The notes: generated by a model from the sequence alone, not told the origin. 64,000 nucleotides of DNA from Nonomuraea gerenzanensis (GCF_020215645.1 NZ_CP084058.1:9486001-9550000); one strand, 5' to 3'; counted from the first letter of the stretch, positions 17,752 through 26,791 are shown. A program made the numbers and translations.

Positions 17752-18431
17752 GCGAACACCCCGGGCTCCCGCGCCGGCAGCCGGCCGTCGCGGACCTCGA
17801 CCGTGCGGTCGCACCAGGCGGCCACGTTCGGGTCGTGGGTGACGACGATCAGGCTCGCGTCGTTGTGCTTGGTGGCCTCCACCAGCAGCCGCATCGTCTC
17901 CTGCCCGGTCTGCTGGTCGAGCGCCCCCGTGGGCTCGTCGGCGAAGACCACGGCCGGCCTGGTGACCAGCGCCCTGGCGATGGCCACCCGCTGCGCCTGG
18001 CCGCCGGACAGCTCGCCGGGCCGCCTCGACTCCATGGAGGCCAGGCCGAGCGGGGCGAACCACTCGCGGGCCTGCCGTACGGCCTGGGGCCTCGGCACGC
18101 CGCCCAGCATGAGCGGGAGCGCCACGTTCTCCTCGGCGGGCAGCTCGGGCAGGAGCTGGCCGAACTGGAAGACGAAGCCGAACCTGGTGCGGCGCAGCGC
18201 GCTGCGCTTGCGCTCGCCGAGGGTGTCGATGCGCTGGCCGAGCAGGTGCACCTCGCCCCCGTCCGGCTTCATGATGCCGGCCAGGCAGTGCAGCAGGGTC
18301 GACTTGCCGGAACCGCTCGGCCCCATGATCGCCACGGCTTCGCCCGCCCGTACCGCGATGTCCACGCCGCCCAGGGCGACCGTCTGCCCGAACCGTTTGG
18401 CCAGGGCTCGTCCAACAAGCACGTCGTTCAT
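17748..18431 (-). CDS. ABC transporter ATPase (LolD/MacB type)
   Basis: A 227-residue ATPase with Walker A GPSGSGKST, Q loop FQFGQLLPELPAEENV, signature LSGGQAQRVAIARAL, Walker B VVFADEPTGALD and switch His in VVTHDPNVAAWCD. The EPTGALD form is typical for ATPases that drive FtsX-type permeases. It is translationally coupled to the permease and divergent from the NarL-type response regulator, separated by 92 bp that contain a perfect palindrome. Confidence 0.93.
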   Translation of the reverse strand: MNDVLVGRALAKRFGQTVALGGVDIAVRAGEAVAIMGPSGSGKSTLLHCLAGIMKPDGGEVHLLGQRIDTLGERKRSALRRTRFGFVFQFGQLLPELPAEENVALPLMLGGVPRPQAVRQAREWFAPLGLASMESRRPGELSGGQAQRVAIARALVTRPAVVFADEPTGALDQQTGQETMRLLVEATKHNDASLIVVTHDPNVAAWCDRTVEVRDGRLPAREPGVFA

Positions 18432-18490
18432 GCCGTCCAGGCTCCCGCCGGAGCGGGGGGCGGCGGATCGGCCGTGCGTCCATACCGGCC

Positions 18491-18506
18491 TCAGCCGAAC
18501 GGCTGA
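18491..18506. promoter_or_regulatory. 16-bp palindrome in the ABC/response-regulator divergent promoter
   Basis: TCAGCCG-AA-CGGCTGA has perfect 7-bp arms and ends 17 bp before the GTG of the response regulator. NarL/LuxR-type regulators bind inverted repeats, so this is a candidate site for autoregulation and for control of the ABC exporter. Confidence 0.5.
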
Positions 18507-18523
18507 TCCTTAGAGTTGAGCCC

Positions 18524-19174
18524 GTGACTATTCGGGTTCTCATCGCAGACGACCAGCAACTGGTGCGTACCGGCTTCCAGATGATCCTGAACGCCCAGCC
18601 GGACATGGAGGTCGTGGCCGCGGTCGCCGACGGCGCCGAGGCCGTGGCGGAGGCCAGGCGGCTGCGGCCGGACGTGTGCCTGCTCGACATCAGGATGCCC
18701 AAGCTCGACGGGCTGGAGGTGACCCGCGTGCTGGCGGGCCCCGGCGTGGAGAACCCGCTGCGGGTGGTCATCGTCACCACCTTCGACCTGGACGAGTACG
18801 TGTACGGCGCACTGCGCTCCGGCGCCACCGGCTTCCTGCTCAAGGACAGCGGCCCCACGCTGCTGATCGAGGCGGTCAGGGCCGCGGCGGCGGGCGACGC
18901 GCTGGTCTCACCGTCGATCACCGTGCGGCTGCTGCAGCACCTGGCCCAGCCGCGCAGGACCGCCGCGCTCCCCGCCAACGACCCGCTGACCGAGCGCGAG
19001 CTGGACGTCGTCCGGCTGGTGGCCAGGGGGCGGACGAACCAGGAGGTGGCCGGCGAGCTGTTCGTGTCGCTGTCGACGGTCAAGACGCATCTGGGCAGCA
19101 TCCAGGCCAAGCTCGGTGTCCGCAATCGGGTTGAAATCGCAGCTTGGGCGTGGGAATCCGGCGTGGTGAGCTGA
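18524..19174 (+). CDS. NarL/LuxR-family response regulator (orphan)
   Basis: A 216-residue regulator. The receiver domain (1-120) has the acidic pocket IADDQQLVR, the phosphoacceptor Asp at about residue 55 in CLLDIRMPKLDG and the Lys in FLLKDSGP. The GerE-type helix-turn-helix (about 150-210) contains LTERELDVVRLVARGRTNQ and LFVSLSTVKTHLGSI. These regulators normally pair with a histidine kinase in the same operon, but none is adjacent here: the ABC exporter genes are divergent and a DUF4328 gene follows. Control of the exporter is the simplest inference. Confidence 0.93.
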   Translation: MTIRVLIADDQQLVRTGFQMILNAQPDMEVVAAVADGAEAVAEARRLRPDVCLLDIRMPKLDGLEVTRVLAGPGVENPLRVVIVTTFDLDEYVYGALRSGATGFLLKDSGPTLLIEAVRAAAAGDALVSPSITVRLLQHLAQPRRTAALPANDPLTERELDVVRLVARGRTNQEVAGELFVSLSTVKTHLGSIQAKLGVRNRVEIAAWAWESGVVS

Positions 19175-19241
19175 TTAACAGCGGGGCTGCCGGGATACAA
19201 GTGAATCAGAACCTCAGCGCATGGCCCGGGGGGAGATCAAC

Positions 19242-19946
19242 GTGCGCTACACCCAGGCATCGCCCACCAGAGCCGCCTCTGCCGTCTACCTGACGCTCAC
19301 CGCCCAGATCCTCTCCCTCGGCGCTCTCGTGAGCTTCGAGCTGTCCCGCGGGCGCCGCCTCGCCGCCGAGCTCGCCGCGTTCGGCGGCCGGCCCCAGGGG
19401 GCCGACGCCGAGGCCGTGGTGGGGGCGGTGACGATGTTCGCGGTGCTGATGATGCTGGTGGCGGGCACCACGATCGCCGCCGCTGCCGCCTACGTGACCT
19501 GGCTCGTGCGCGCCAGGCAGGCCAACGACCGCTCCGCCGCGACCGCTCCCGTCGCGGCGGCCTGGCTGGTGCCCGGCGTCAACCTGGTCGCGCCGGCGGT
19601 GCTGGTCGACGAGGTCTGGCGCGGCACCCGCCCGCCGGCCGGGCGGCGCGGGCGGTGGCTGGCGCTGCTGGCGGGGTGGTGGGCGGCGTGGCTGGCCACG
19701 ATCGCGCTGGTGACCATCCGGCTGCCGCTCGACGCCTCCGCCGGTGACCTGACGGGGGTGGGGGTGCCGGAGCTGGCCTGCGCCTCGGTGGCCGCGCTGC
19801 TGTGTGCCTGCACGGTGCGGGAGCTGACGCGGCTGCAGCGGGCGGCCCGCTCGGCCCGTCCGGCCGAGGCCGGCACCGTGCACACCTTCTCGCCGCAGGC
19901 GCCGCAGGCCGCGCCGGGGTCCACGGCGGTGGGGCGCACGAGCTGA
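19242..19946 (+). CDS. DUF4328 domain membrane protein
   Basis: A 234-residue integral membrane protein with about five hydrophobic segments (ASAVYLTLTAQILSLGALV; a long one around VTMFAVLMMLVAG to AAAYVTWLV; PVAAAWLVPGVNLVAPAVLV; LALLAGWWAAWLATIALV; and ELACASVAALLCACTV). The YVTWLVRARQANDR and WLVPGVNLVAPAVLVDEVWRG pattern is that of DUF4328 proteins, whose function is unknown. GTG 19242 has GGGGGAG 6 bp upstream; ATG 19221 is an alternative start seven codons earlier. It follows the response regulator by 67 bp and converges on dnaE2. Confidence 0.8.
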   Translation: MRYTQASPTRAASAVYLTLTAQILSLGALVSFELSRGRRLAAELAAFGGRPQGADAEAVVGAVTMFAVLMMLVAGTTIAAAAAYVTWLVRARQANDRSAATAPVAAAWLVPGVNLVAPAVLVDEVWRGTRPPAGRRGRWLALLAGWWAAWLATIALVTIRLPLDASAGDLTGVGVPELACASVAALLCACTVRELTRLQRAARSARPAEAGTVHTFSPQAPQAAPGSTAVGRTS

Positions 19947-19954
19947 GCCGCCCG

Positions 19955-22900
19955 TCAGGCCGCCGTCGGGCCCGAGCTGCCCGGGCTGGCGTGCCAGAGC
20001 TGCCTGGGCGGGTTGGTGGTGACGGCGGGGCCGAGGTCCGAGTAGGGCGACAGGCGGAAGCCGTTGGCGTACTCGATCGTGCGCCCGCCGACCCCCGCCA
20101 GCTCCTCCGGCGTCCGCTCGATGACGGCCCGCACCGCCTCGATCCCCCGGGAGCGCCATAGCGCGTCGAGATCGGCCAGGTTCCAGCAGTCGACCGCCCG
20201 CAGCGACACCGCGCGGGTCCCCGTGCGCCGGACCACCCCCTTGGCCAGCATGAGCCACGAGCCGAACACGATCGACGCGCACCGCCCCTGCACCGACTCG
20301 AAGAACGTCAGGTCGATCGGCCCCGTCGAGTCGTCGAGCGTGGCGAAGATGACGCGCTGGCCCGAGCGCACCGCCGGGGTCTGGGTGGCCACCTTGACCC
20401 CGGCGACCAGGATCTCCGCCCCGTTGCGCTGGGCGAGCAGGTCCCGGGAGCGCACCACTCCCAGCGCGTCGAGCAGTTCGTCGTGGAAGGTGACGACGTG
20501 CCGGCTGACGTCGATGCCGAGGATCTCCAGCTCGGCCTCGACCATCTCCGTCTCCGTCATCTCGGGCAGCTCCCCCGGCGACACCCTCTCGCCGAACCCG
20601 AGCGGGAGCTGCACCGCCGGGGGAGCCGCGGCCCTGGAGAGATCCAGATGGGAGTTGTAGCGCCTGGACTTGCGCGGGCCCGCCTGCACGCCGATCGCCG
20701 AGGCCCGGTCGAGCGCGCCGACCTGGGCGATCAGGTCGCGTCTGGTCAGCTCGCCGGGACGCCAGCGGCGCCCGTCGCCTGGGTGCAGGTCGTGCAGCGC
20801 GTCGAGGCCGCCGACCTGGACGATCCGCTCGATGATGGGCCGCGAGGGCCTGGCGCGGTCCCAGAAGTCGGCCAGCGAGGTGTACGGCTGCCCCGCCACC
20901 ATGCGTTCGACCTCGGCCTCGCTCACACCCTTGATCGCCGAGAACGGCACCCGCAGCGCGTACCCCTTGCCGATCTCACCGATCTTGAAGTCTCTGACCC
21001 GCCGCCGCGCCTCGTCGGGTGAGCCCAGCTCGGCGGGCCGCACGCGGACCTGGACGCGCGGCCCGAGCCGCTCCACCTGCCAGTCCTTGCCCGAGTTGTT
21101 GATGTCCAGCGGCAGGATCTGCACCCCGCACTGCCTGGCCTCGTCGATGATGACGCGCGGCGGGTACATGCCGGGCTCGTGCGTGAGCACCCCGGCGAAG
21201 AACGCCGCCGCGTGGTGCCGCTTGAGCCAGGCCGACTGGTACGTGGGCAGCGCGAACGCCGCCGCGTGCGCCTTGCAGAACCCGAACGAGCCGAACGCGT
21301 CCAGCACCTGCCAGGCCCGCTCCACGGCCGCGTCGTCGAACCCGTTGGCCTGGGCCAGCGGGACGAACGCCCGGCGGACCCTGGCCCGCCCCTCCGGCGT
21401 GTCGAGCGTGCGCCGCAGCTTCTCCGCGTAGGACAGGTCGCGCCCGGTCATCACCGAGATGATCTTCAGCACCTGCTCGTGGAAGACCACGACGCCGTGC
21501 GTCTCGCTCAGCGCCTCCCGCAGCCGCTCGTGCGGATAGTACGGCTGCCGCCACCCGCCCCTGGCCTCCAGGTACGGGGTGACCATGTCGGAGTTGACCG
21601 GCCCCGGGCGGAACAGCGAGATGTCCACGATCAGGTCGTGCATCCTGCGCGGCTCCAGCTTGGCCACCAGCTCGCGCTGCCCGGGCGACTCGATCTGGAA
21701 GCAGCCCAGGGTGCGGGCGGCGCAGATCATGTCGTAGGTGTCCTGGTCGTCGTGCGGCACGTACTGGACGTCGGGGTCGTCGCCCTGCTGGGTGTCCAGC
21801 TCGATCACGACGTCGTCCACGCGCTTGACCTCGCTCAGCGCGTACGCCAGGGCCGACTGCATCCGCACGCCCAGCACGTCGAGCTTGAGCAGCCCGGCCT
21901 CCTCGACGTCGTCCTTGTCGAACTGCGACATCGGGAACTCCAGCAGGCTGCGCTCCACCGGCGTGCGGTCGCGCAGCCCGGCGTTGCCGATCAGCACGCC
22001 GCACGGGTGCAGCGCGATGTGCCTGGGCAGCCCGTCGAGCTTCTCGGCCAGCCGGAACACCCGGTCGAGCCCGGCCTCGCCGAGCCGGCTCTCGCGCAGC
22101 TCGGGCAGGTCCTCCAGGGACGCGGTGATCTGCTTGGCCCTGATGTGCGGGAACGCCTTGGCGATGGCGTCGATCTCGTGCGGCGGCAGGCCCATCGCCC
22201 CGGCGACGTCGCGGATGGCGCTGCGGGCCCGGTAGGTCTCCATCATGGACACGCACGCCACCCTGGACTCGCCGTAGCGGTCGAAGATGGCCTGGTAGCA
22301 GTCGAGACGGCGGGCCGACTCGACGTCCACGTCGATGTCGGGCAGGCCGATGCGGCCCTCCGACAGGAAGCGCTCCATGAGCAGGCCGTGGTCGAGCGGG
22401 TTCACCTCGCCGATGCCGATGAGGTAGTTGACCAGGCTGCCTGCCCCGGAGCCGCGGATGGCGCAGCGGATGCCCTTGTCGCGGATCATGTCCGTGATGC
22501 CGGCCACGGCGATGAAGTAGCCGGACAGGCGCTTGCGCTCGATGATGGCCATCTCGTCGTCCAGGCGCCGCCTGGCCTCGCCCGAGCGGTCGAGGCCGCG
22601 CCTGAACAGGCCGTCCTCGACCCGGTGGCGCAGCAGCGGCACGGGGTCGCGGCCGATCTCCGGCAGGTGCAGGCCCGGCGGGTCCTTGCGCAGCGCGAGC
22701 ACGTCGAGCGGCTCCATCGCGCACGCCTCGGCCAGCCGCCTGGTGGTGAACAGCAGCCTGCCCACCCGCTCCTGGTCGGCGCCGCACACCTTGGCCGCCA
22801 CCTGCCGCATCTCCTTGGTGCTCTTGAGGTAGGCGTGGGAGGTGGTGCGCTCCAGGTGGCGCGGGTGCAGCGGGACGAGCTGGCGGGCCGCGTCGAGCAC

Positions 22901-23608
22901 GTCGCCGACCTGGTGGTCGGCGGGGTCGAGGTAGCGGACGGCGTTGGTCAGGACGGCGGGCACGCCCATGGTCTCGGCCAGGCTGAGCATGCGCACGGCG
23001 GTGGTGGCGTCGCGGAAGCCGTACTGGTCGACCAGCTCGATCACCACCCCGGGCACGGCGGCGCGCCACCTGCCGAGCAGCGCCATGGCGTGCTCGTCGC
23101 GCCGGTCGGCCACCGCGCGGCCCACGTCGGACCTGGGGCCGAGCAGCACCACGAGCCCGTCCTCCGCGCCGAACCCGTGCTCGCCCGGGCCGCCGGCCCA
23201 CTCGCCGACCAGCTCGCGCGTCACCTTGGGCGCACCGCGCTCCCCCACGTGGTGCGCGGCCGTGACCAGGCGGCACAGGCGCGACCAGCCCTTGCCGCGG
23301 GCCAGCACGGTGACGCGGTCCTCGGCGTCGGCGCCGGTCCTCGGGCGCGGCGTGCGCGCCCCCGGCACCGGGGTGAAGGCCGAGGCGGGCACGTCGAGCG
23401 CCAGGTTCACGCCGACGACCGGCGCGATGCCGGCGTCCGCGCACGCCTGGACGTGCTTGATCGCGCCGTAGAGCCCGTCGCGGTCGGTCAGGGCGAGGAT
23501 GTCCATCCCGTGCTCCGCCGCGCGGCTCACCAGCGCTCGCGGGAAGGCGGTGCCGTAGCGCATGGAGTAGGCGGAGCTCACGTCGAGGTGCGGGAACGGG
23601 GGCGCCAT
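19955..23608 (-). CDS. dnaE2: Error-prone DNA polymerase III alpha subunit DnaE2
   Basis: A 1217-residue C-family polymerase. The N-terminal PHP domain (about 1-210) is degenerate in its metal motif (PHLDVSSAYSMRYG and ALTDRDGLYG in place of the usual HLH and TDH). The palm holds the catalytic aspartates in LPDIDVDVESARRLDC (near residue 420) and KLDVLGVRMQSALAYAL. KAHAAAFALPTYQSAWLK is the conserved fingers region. A helix-hairpin-helix and a C-terminal OB-fold follow. It lacks the extended C-terminus of replicative DnaE1 and sits downstream of DUF6504, as in actinobacterial mutagenesis operons where DnaE2 does translesion synthesis. ATG 23608 overlaps the DUF6504 stop (ATGA); GTG 23617 is the alternative. 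A LexA-type box lies upstream of the pair. Confidence 0.88.
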   Translation of the reverse strand: MAPPFPHLDVSSAYSMRYGTAFPRALVSRAAEHGMDILALTDRDGLYGAIKHVQACADAGIAPVVGVNLALDVPASAFTPVPGARTPRPRTGADAEDRVTVLARGKGWSRLCRLVTAAHHVGERGAPKVTRELVGEWAGGPGEHGFGAEDGLVVLLGPRSDVGRAVADRRDEHAMALLGRWRAAVPGVVIELVDQYGFRDATTAVRMLSLAETMGVPAVLTNAVRYLDPADHQVGDVLDAARQLVPLHPRHLERTTSHAYLKSTKEMRQVAAKVCGADQERVGRLLFTTRRLAEACAMEPLDVLALRKDPPGLHLPEIGRDPVPLLRHRVEDGLFRRGLDRSGEARRRLDDEMAIIERKRLSGYFIAVAGITDMIRDKGIRCAIRGSGAGSLVNYLIGIGEVNPLDHGLLMERFLSEGRIGLPDIDVDVESARRLDCYQAIFDRYGESRVACVSMMETYRARSAIRDVAGAMGLPPHEIDAIAKAFPHIRAKQITASLEDLPELRESRLGEAGLDRVFRLAEKLDGLPRHIALHPCGVLIGNAGLRDRTPVERSLLEFPMSQFDKDDVEEAGLLKLDVLGVRMQSALAYALSEVKRVDDVVIELDTQQGDDPDVQYVPHDDQDTYDMICAARTLGCFQIESPGQRELVAKLEPRRMHDLIVDISLFRPGPVNSDMVTPYLEARGGWRQPYYPHERLREALSETHGVVVFHEQVLKIISVMTGRDLSYAEKLRRTLDTPEGRARVRRAFVPLAQANGFDDAAVERAWQVLDAFGSFGFCKAHAAAFALPTYQSAWLKRHHAAAFFAGVLTHEPGMYPPRVIIDEARQCGVQILPLDINNSGKDWQVERLGPRVQVRVRPAELGSPDEARRRVRDFKIGEIGKGYALRVPFSAIKGVSEAEVERMVAGQPYTSLADFWDRARPSRPIIERIVQVGGLDALHDLHPGDGRRWRPGELTRRDLIAQVGALDRASAIGVQAGPRKSRRYNSHLDLSRAAAPPAVQLPLGFGERVSPGELPEMTETEMVEAELEILGIDVSRHVVTFHDELLDALGVVRSRDLLAQRNGAEILVAGVKVATQTPAVRSGQRVIFATLDDSTGPIDLTFFESVQGRCASIVFGSWLMLAKGVVRRTGTRAVSLRAVDCWNLADLDALWRSRGIEAVRAVIERTPEELAGVGGRTIEYANGFRLSPYSDLGPAVTTNPPRQLWHASPGSSGPTAA

Positions 23609-23874
23609 CAGTCCCACGCCCTCATCAGCAACCAGCCGTTGCCGGCGGTGTCGTAACGCAGCTCGTAGGAGCCGACCTCGCGGCCGGGGCTGGCCTCCAC
23701 CCGCCAGAACTGGCGCTCACCGGGGTCGCCCTCGCCGGTCTTCCACCACTCGCGCGCGACCACCCACTGGTCGAGGACGCGGCGGACGAGATAGAGCCGG
23801 TCGCGCCAGACGAACTGGGTCGGCTCCCCGTCCCTGGTCCACACCTCTATCGGATCGCCATAGAGTCTGCTCAA
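23608..23874 (-). CDS. DUF6504 protein of the dnaE2 mutagenesis operon
   Basis: An 88-residue protein, SRLYGDPIEVWTRDGEPTQF through VWRDRLYLVRRVLDQWVV to ELRYDTAGNGWLLMRAWD. It matches the short DUF6504 proteins usually placed beside imuB and dnaE2 in actinobacteria. Function is unknown; genetic linkage suggests an accessory to the translesion polymerase. TTG 23874 is the start, with GGGGAGAAG about 5 bp upstream. It is translationally coupled to dnaE2. No imuA or imuB is adjacent, since the next gene upstream belongs to an unrelated transport cluster. Confidence 0.8.
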   Translation of the reverse strand: MSRLYGDPIEVWTRDGEPTQFVWRDRLYLVRRVLDQWVVAREWWKTGEGDPGERQFWRVEASPGREVGSYELRYDTAGNGWLLMRAWD

Positions 23875-23932
23875 GATCGCTTCTCCCCGCGGCTCTGGTC
23901 CGTATGCTGAGCCACCCGGGGGAAGACGGGCG

Positions 23933-24700
23933 CTATGACTCGAACATATGTTCTCCGGCGCCGAAACGCAAGTCGCCCGGGTGCCGCACGAGCGGGTTCG
24001 CGCCGATCGAGTTGCGGATGCTGAAAGCCACGCTGCCTGCGCGGTAACGGTCGTCGGAGGTCTCCACGGGACGGCCCTCGTGGGTGGTGGTGGTCCTGCG
24101 CTGGCGCAGCAGCGGGCTGCCGCGGCGCACCCCCAGCAGGCGGGCGTCCTGGGCCCCCGCCGGGACCGCGTCGATGAGGTGCTCACCGTAGGCGAACACC
24201 AGGCCGATGGATTCGTACAGCGCCTCGGTAACCGACTCGCAGTCGGCGGGCAGCTTCTCGACCGCGCCGGCCACCCACTCCGCGTACACCGTCCGCTCCA
24301 GCAGCACGGGTTCGCTCTCCAGCGTGCGCACACGCAGCACCTCCAGCACCTCCGAGGAGCCCAGCCTGGCTGACTCGGGGCCCCGTGCGGCCCTGCGGCG
24401 CTGGGCGATCACCTGGCCACCGTAGCGGTAACCGTTCGCGCGTGCCCACTGGGCGAAGCTGTGCAACTCGGCGAAGCTCTGGCTGCGCGTCCTGCCGAGC
24501 ACGATCCGCCTGGCGCCCTGCCGGGAGCCGACCAGCCCCTCGGCGGCCAGCACGGCGATCGCCTGGCGGACGGTGCCGCGCGCCGCGCCGTGCCGCTCCG
24601 CCAGCTCGGCCTCGCTGGGGAGCTGGGAGCCGACCGGGTGCGCGCCGGACAGGATCTCGCCCCGCAACTCATCGGCGATCCGTTCATAGCGCGCAACCAT
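23933..24700 (-). CDS. GntR-family regulator with UTRA domain (HutC subfamily)
   Basis: A 255-residue regulator. The winged helix-turn-helix is at about 1-75 (RYERIADELRGEILSGAHPVGSQLPSEAELAERHGAARGTVRQA), and a UTRA effector domain, about 90-250, runs from FAELHSFAQWARANGY through LLERTVYAEWV to RRTTTTHEGRPVETSDDRYRAGSVAFSI. UTRA domains bind small metabolites, often phosphorylated sugars or phosphonates. It is divergent from the five-gene ABC/HAD operon, which it probably controls through CTTGT-N4-ACAAG at 24757-24770. ATG 24700 has GGAAGG 8 bp upstream. Its final codons coincide with the LexA box of the dnaE2 operon. Confidence 0.9.
   Translation of the reverse strand: MVARYERIADELRGEILSGAHPVGSQLPSEAELAERHGAARGTVRQAIAVLAAEGLVGSRQGARRIVLGRTRSQSFAELHSFAQWARANGYRYGGQVIAQRRRAARGPESARLGSSEVLEVLRVRTLESEPVLLERTVYAEWVAGAVEKLPADCESVTEALYESIGLVFAYGEHLIDAVPAGAQDARLLGVRRGSPLLRQRRTTTTHEGRPVETSDDRYRAGSVAFSIRNSIGANPLVRHPGDLRFGAGEHMFES
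23940..23955. promoter_or_regulatory. LexA/SOS box upstream of DUF6504-dnaE2
   Basis: TCGAACATATGTTCTC contains the perfect 12-bp palindrome GAACATATGTTC and matches the actinobacterial SOS consensus CGAAC-N4-GTTCG at nine of ten fixed positions. It lies 66 bp upstream of the DUF6504 start and overlaps the last codons of the gntR gene, so the SOS promoter sits inside that coding end. Confidence 0.8.
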
Positions 24701-24756
24701 CCCCGATCCTTCCCATTCACGAAAGAGCAACATTGATGCGACTAACTGGTGCTCGC

Positions 24757-24770
24757 TTGTTTGTACAAGT
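24757..24770. promoter_or_regulatory. Candidate GntR/UTRA operator
   Basis: CTTGT-TTGT-ACAAG, 5-bp inverted arms with a 4-bp centre, in the 112-bp divergent region between the GntR gene and the substrate-binding protein gene. HutC-type regulators bind short, AT-centred inverted repeats of this size. Confidence 0.5.
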
Positions 24771-24812
24771 TCCCCTACGTTCTTGCCACACCCCCTGGAA
24801 AGTGGAGGCGTC

Positions 24813-25967
24813 GTGTTCACACCTCGCGCCCGTGCGGCCACCGTTGCCGCAGCCCTTACCGTAGTCACCGCGGCGTGCGGCGCCGCTCCGAGCACCCAGC
24901 AGACCACCCAGGCCTCGCAAGGCGGGGTGAACGCGGCCACCGCCACGTCCGCCGCCGACTTCGGCGGGCTCGACAAGCTGGTCGAGGCCGCCAAGAAGGA
25001 GGGGCAGCTGCACGTCATCGCCCTGCCGCCCGACTGGGCGAACTACGGCGAGATCATCGAGAAGTTCCAGGCCAAGTACGGCATCAAGATCGAGAGCGAG
25101 ACCCCCGACGCGGCCAGCGCCGACGAGATCAACGCCGTCAAGACGCGCAAGGGCCAGGACCGCGCCCCCGACGTGCTCGACCTGGGCCAGTCGTTCGCGA
25201 TCAGCGGGGCCAAGGAGGGGCTGTTCGCGCCGTACAAGGTGCAGGCGTTCGACAAGATCCCCGAGGGCCAGAAGGAGCCGACGGGGCTGTGGGTCAACGA
25301 CTACGGCGGCTACGTCTCCATCGGCTGCGACGCCAAGAAGATCAAGACCTGCCCGACGAGCTTCGCCGACCTGCTCAAGCCCGAGTACAAGGGCCAGGTC
25401 GCGATGAACGGCAACCCGACCGAGTCCGGCTCGGCCTTCGCCGGCGTGTACGCCGCCGCCATCGCCAACGGCGGCTCCTTCGACGACATCCAGCCCGGCA
25501 TCGACTTCTTCAAGAAGCTCAAGGACGCCGGCAACTACAACCCGGTCGAGACCACGCCCGCCACCATCGAGAACGGCGAGACCAAGATCAGCATCGACTG
25601 GGACTACAACAACGCCGCCTACGCGCCCCAGCTCACCGCCAAGGGCATCGACTGGAAGGTGAACGTGCCGTCCGACGGCAAGTACTTCCAGATGTACGCC
25701 CAGGCCGTCAACAAGGACGCCCCGCACCCGGCCGCCGCCCGCCTCTGGCAGGAGTACCTCTACAGCGCCGAGGGCCAGAACCTCTACCTCAAGGGCTTCG
25801 CCCGGCCCGTCCTGCTGCCCGCGATGACCGCCGACGGCACCGTGGACCAGGCGCTGGCCGCCAACCTGCCCGCGGTCGAGGGCGAGCCCGCGTTCCCGAC
25901 GACCGAGCAGGTGGACGCCGCCAAGGCCAAGCTGGCCGCCGGCTGGGACACCGCGATCTCGGGATGA
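24813..25967 (+). CDS. ABC transporter substrate-binding lipoprotein (PotD/AfuA/PhnS-like fold)
   Basis: A 384-residue lipoprotein. The signal peptide MFTPRARAATVAAALTVVTA ends in a lipobox TAAC, followed by a Gln/Thr-rich linker. The mature protein, with KEGQLHVIALPPDWANYGEII, KFQAKYGIKIESETPDAASADEI and GLWVNDYGGYVSIGCD, is of the type II binding-protein class that carries iron, polyamine, thiamine or 2-aminoethylphosphonate. GTG 24813 is the start, with GGAGG just upstream. It is the first gene of a tightly overlapping transport operon. The cargo is unknown; the HAD phosphatase and UTRA regulator favour a phosphorylated or phosphonate compound (inference). Confidence 0.88.
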   Translation: MFTPRARAATVAAALTVVTAACGAAPSTQQTTQASQGGVNAATATSAADFGGLDKLVEAAKKEGQLHVIALPPDWANYGEIIEKFQAKYGIKIESETPDAASADEINAVKTRKGQDRAPDVLDLGQSFAISGAKEGLFAPYKVQAFDKIPEGQKEPTGLWVNDYGGYVSIGCDAKKIKTCPTSFADLLKPEYKGQVAMNGNPTESGSAFAGVYAAAIANGGSFDDIQPGIDFFKKLKDAGNYNPVETTPATIENGETKISIDWDYNNAAYAPQLTAKGIDWKVNVPSDGKYFQMYAQAVNKDAPHPAAARLWQEYLYSAEGQNLYLKGFARPVLLPAMTADGTVDQALAANLPAVEGEPAFPTTEQVDAAKAKLAAGWDTAISG

Positions 25968-26791
25968 CCCGCTCCCGATCGTCCAAGGGCCGGCTGGGGG
26001 CGCTGCCGCTGCTGGTGTTCTTCGCGCTCGTGTTCGGCGTCCCCGCCCTCGTGCTGGTGGCGGGGGCGTTCACGGCGCAGGGGCGGCCGAGCCTGGCCAA
26101 CCTGACGCAGAGCCTGCAGGGCGGCTACCTCACCGCCATGATCGGCAGCGTGCGGCTGTCGGCCGTGGTGGCGGTGCTGGGCGCCGTCATCGGCACCCTG
26201 CTCGCGTACGCGGTGGTGGCCTCGCGCTCCCGGCTGCTGCGAGAGGCCGTGCTGACCGCGTCCGGCGTGCTGGCCAACTTCGGCGGGGTGCCGCTGGCGT
26301 TCTTCTGGATCGCCACGCTCGGCAACTCCGGCGTGGTCAGCGGCCTGGTAGGGCTGCCCTCCGGCTCCCTGTACACGTTCTGGGGGCTGGTCGTGGTCTA
26401 CCTGTACTTCTCGATCCCGCTGATGGTGCTGGTCATGGCGCCCGCGCTGGACGGGCTGCGCCCGCAGTGGCGCGAGGCGGCGGCCAACAACGGGGCCACC
26501 GCCTGGCACTACTGGCGCTTCGTCGGGCTGCCAGTGCTGGCCCCGGCCATGCTGGGCGGGGTGGTGCTGCTGTTCGGCTCGTCCTTCTCGGCGTACGCCA
26601 CCGCCAACGCCATGGTCGGCACCGTCGTCCCGCTCGTCACCCTCAAGATCGCCAGCGCGCTGACCGGCGACGTGCTGATCGGCTACGAGAACATCGCGAT
26701 GGCGCTAAGCCTCGACATGGTGGTGGTGGCCGGGCTGGTGATGGCGATCTACCTGCCGCTGCAGAGGAGGACCTCCCGATGGCTGCACTGA
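25964..26791 (+). CDS. ABC transporter permease (first)
   Basis: A 275-residue permease with six predicted membrane helices, the first at PLLVFFALVFGVPALVLVAGA. The EAA loop is EAAANNGATAWHYWRFVGLPVL, the contact for the ATPase. The fold matches CysTW/PotB-type permeases. ATG overlaps the binding-protein stop (ATGA), so translation is coupled. Confidence 0.9.
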   Translation: MTRSRSSKGRLGALPLLVFFALVFGVPALVLVAGAFTAQGRPSLANLTQSLQGGYLTAMIGSVRLSAVVAVLGAVIGTLLAYAVVASRSRLLREAVLTASGVLANFGGVPLAFFWIATLGNSGVVSGLVGLPSGSLYTFWGLVVVYLYFSIPLMVLVMAPALDGLRPQWREAAANNGATAWHYWRFVGLPVLAPAMLGGVVLLFGSSFSAYATANAMVGTVVPLVTLKIASALTGDVLIGYENIAMALSLDMVVVAGLVMAIYLPLQRRTSRWLH

